DNA from: Acanthaster planci | Lineage: Eukaryota; Echinodermata; Asteroidea; Valvatida; Acanthasteridae | Assembly (NCBI RefSeq): GCF_001949145.1 | Contig: NW_019091356.1 | Location: 2,531,202 to 2,591,201 of the forward strand | Length of the DNA stretch: 60,000 nucleotides | Direction: 5' to 3' | Part shown: positions 57,501 through 60,000 of the stretch, in pieces | How positions within the stretch are numbered: position 1 is the first letter of the stretch | How the letters are laid out: each line of letters opens with the position of its first letter | Notes under the pieces: model-generated | The model's input: only the letters and a program-made list of their open reading frames with translations | The model's database searches: none | Told to the model about the DNA's origin: nothing | Translations under genes and position numbers: made by a program

Positions 57501-60000
57501 ACCACCAGGGCCGTCCGCCAGAGAATTGGTGCCATGTTGAATTTAGTCCGTCTCCTTGTTTTGTCTCATCAGTAAATCCCCATTGGTACATGCTCCCCGT
57601 CACGTAAGGTTGATCGCACATAAGCAATGCTGACACCCATTATTTCAAGCATAAACAGTTGATTTGGAGGTAACCTCAACCACCCAATCCTACCTCGCGG
57701 GCCGTTCAAACATTGTCCGTTCACTGATTTTTTTTATGTAGTTTTGTTGTTCATTCAGAGTGACTCATTTTCACCTGATAATAAATTTGCTGAAATTGGG
57801 AATAATGATTTCAAGGTGCGAACATTCCAGCTTCCCCCGTTTTATGACCTGCTTCGGAGGTTACTCAACCGTCGTATCCTGAGTTAATTCCTGTCACTGG
57901 GGGAAGGAAAACTTAGATCACTGCATCGGGCGGCCGTGCATTTAACTGGAACGTGCGCTCTATACCTATTGGGCCAACATGCTATAACCAAAAATCAACT
58001 CGAGAATTCTTAAACAGATACCGATTATGAAGCTTGGAAATCAGCGTACCATCCCATCCAACAAGTTTTGTTGTTATCCTTTTGTTGTGTTTCTATCTCA
58101 TTTTGGGTGTCTGTTTTCATTGCATCGTGCATGTGATTGAAATTGGATGACAAACAAGCCACTGGTTTTAAGCATGAACCAAATTGAACGTTGCTCGTTG
58201 TTCTTTCTTTTGAATGAGCAACCATCACACATACAGCTGCACAATAATATTAGTAAAAAAAACACAAAACAAACAAACAAAACAAATAAACAAAAATCAA
58301 TGTGATTTGTCAATGCAGGATGAATGAGCTTCAAATCCTGTTTCTGATTGGCTGGTACTGGCTCTTTGACATCCGTAAATCCAGACAGACAGCCGTAGGG
58401 CCTAGATCCAGACAGAATTTTATGTTCATGTAAGAGATTTTCCAATTTTTGTTTTTCTGGCACGTTTGAAAATCTCCAAGGCAACACTGAAGATGATGAC
58501 TTGATTTGAGCATTTGTTATTACCGACTAATAAGTGTTAGAAAATATAATGAATGCTTTGTTGGTGTACTTTTTCGACGGCCTTGAGCACTAAAGGTGTT
58601 TGGTGTCATCTCATCCCATGATGCAATGCGGAAGTCAAAAAAAAATCATTGATGAGGTGGCAAACATTTTCCAAACTTTCTCGGTCATTTACCCTGAAAA
58701 ACACCAGCCCTTTCCCCCAACCAGCTGAACTTTTCGTCTCCTTAACTTTTTTTCCCCGCTCTTTCTTTTCAGATAGCAGATCCCCATCAGGGTCTTGGCG
58801 GGTTTTCATTGGCCCCGTCAGAACTGGGGAAAGAGGCCGACTTTGGCTCACGGGGCCTCCGTATCGTCCAAACTGAGACCCAATTGAGATGTTACACGAT
58901 TAGGAAACTGTTTGCCTGCGGACCCCCTTACTCCACCACCACCACCTCTTGACAAAAGGGGGGGGGCCGACAAGAAACTGAGTCGCATGCGTTGCCTCAG
59001 TCAGCCCGGGGGTGATTCCCGGCACACAAGCTGATCATGTTCGGGGTAAACATACTTCTCTTTGGAATGATTTAAATCTCCGGACAGGGTATATAAGCTC
59101 AAAGGGGGTTCAAAGACCCAACCTTTCATTCTGTGGGTCCGACAACGGGACTGACATTTTTCGCGCGACTTTTTTTTTTTTTTTTTTGCGTGGCATATTC
59201 CTCAGAGGTGTCACAAAATATACCGGTACAAAAGTTCGCAAACCCATTTTTACGAGATATTAACCTCCATTTTCCGATCAGTGTTACTGATTGCAGTGTG
59301 ATCGTTTTATAGAGTTAAACCCGCTTGATCCTTTTTTTTTTCTCGGTTGCCTTTGAATCCCAACCGACGGTGAATTGAACCCAAGAATAAAGTGGCCGAT
59401 TTATCCACGGACAGTGTATACCGCAAGTGGAGAAAAAGGTCGGTCTGCGTACCGCGACCGACACCGCCCAGGCCGTGCACTGGGCGTTCCGCAGGGGAGC
59501 GAGGGGGCAAAGAGGGCCAACGACCCGTTGTCCTCTTGGAGCTCGTCCAATAAACTCCGTTTGCAAACTTCCTGTAATTTTGTTTTCTTTATTGCCACTG
59601 GAGTAGATACACAGACCAATCTGGGCTCACGAACCTACTCAGCAGCTTTTCAATTTTGTACGTGTGCGACTCATAAAAGACACAGGAGAGTCAGCGTGGT
59701 TCACACTCCCCATTCAGTAAGATTTATGAGCAGACTGCCCTGAATCCAGCTTAATTTGACAAACAGTGAGACACCTGTTCACTGAACCTTTACAGAGACT
59801 ATTAGAGGCGATCCACGTTCCGTCTGCTGCAGAGTTCAAAAAGGTATTTAAATACGTTCAAATAAAAAACATCAATCCAGTGTTTCCTTGTCTTCAAGCA
59901 ACTGATTGGAAAATTTTTATCGAGCTCAAGATTGCTGGAATTATAGCTTAAGTGTCCAAAAAACAAAGACAAAAGGTGTGCACGTATTTTCCGAAGCACA
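54539..60000. other. Distal region; no gene recognised
   Basis: I read both strands and found no frame with recognisable protein features. Noted items: TATA-like CTATATACCCCGG near 55140, homopolymer runs of T and A (55710-55730, 58255-58290, 59170-59187), a CTGCTTAGCAG fragment near 56415, and a canonical TATATAAG at 59090-59097. The 5' parts of a gene outside the window may start here. Confidence 0.4.
59090..59097 (+). promoter_or_regulatory. Possible TATA box TATATAAG
   Basis: A canonical TATA sequence preceded by GC-richer CTCCGGACAGGG, which fits a core promoter firing to the right at about 59120. No coding exon downstream was recognised within the window, so function is unproven. Confidence 0.25.

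Overview
This is an animal nuclear genome fragment. The coding sequence is split by canonical GT-AG introns, exons are GC-rich against AT-rich introns, and the genes are animal-type: MCC, GPATCH4, MCM6 and COA3. Frequent AGGCCT palindromes, tRNA-like repeats and many short inverted-repeat elements point to a marine invertebrate deuterostome, most likely an echinoderm. That placement is inferred from general character; no species was identified.

Layout. (1) 1-17235, + strand: the 3' eleven coding exons of MCC (colorectal mutant cancer protein), ending in the PDZ ligand ETSL, followed by an apparent 2.7 kb 3' UTR. (2) 17749-23176, + strand: GPATCH4, a nucleolar G-patch protein, whose last exon is broken by a 349-base assembly gap flanked by two 108-bp near-identical repeats. 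(3) 24252-30508, - strand: ten exons that join, with compatible phases, into a Rieske [2Fe-2S] domain followed by a complete DUF455 ferritin-like domain. A 21-bp minisatellite of about 33 copies lies in the intron that splits the Rieske cluster motif. (4) 32616-42443, + strand: a complete 18-exon MCM6 (817 aa) with a perfect E2F site upstream. (5) 45674-47460, - strand: two-exon COA3. (6) 50319-51212, - strand: a sulfotransferase-like P-loop protein with its whole coding sequence in one exon. (7) 51235-60000: no gene recognised; AGGCCT clusters, a hAT-like MITE and a possible TATA promoter.

The genes are mostly unrelated housekeeping functions: cell polarity and proliferation (MCC), ribosome biogenesis (GPATCH4), replication licensing and helicase (MCM6) and complex IV assembly (COA3). 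GPATCH4 converges on the Rieske-DUF455 gene, which is divergent from MCM6. The most unusual item is the Rieske-DUF455 gene: a ferredoxin-type electron-transfer domain beside a ferritin-like domain that keeps the E, ExxH, E, ExxH residues of a diiron site, suggesting a self-contained diiron oxygenase of unknown substrate.

Limits: all exon borders come from reading splice signals, phase and remembered family similarity. The MCC 5' exons lie outside the window. The N-terminal exon of the Rieske gene was not found. No alignment or search was run.
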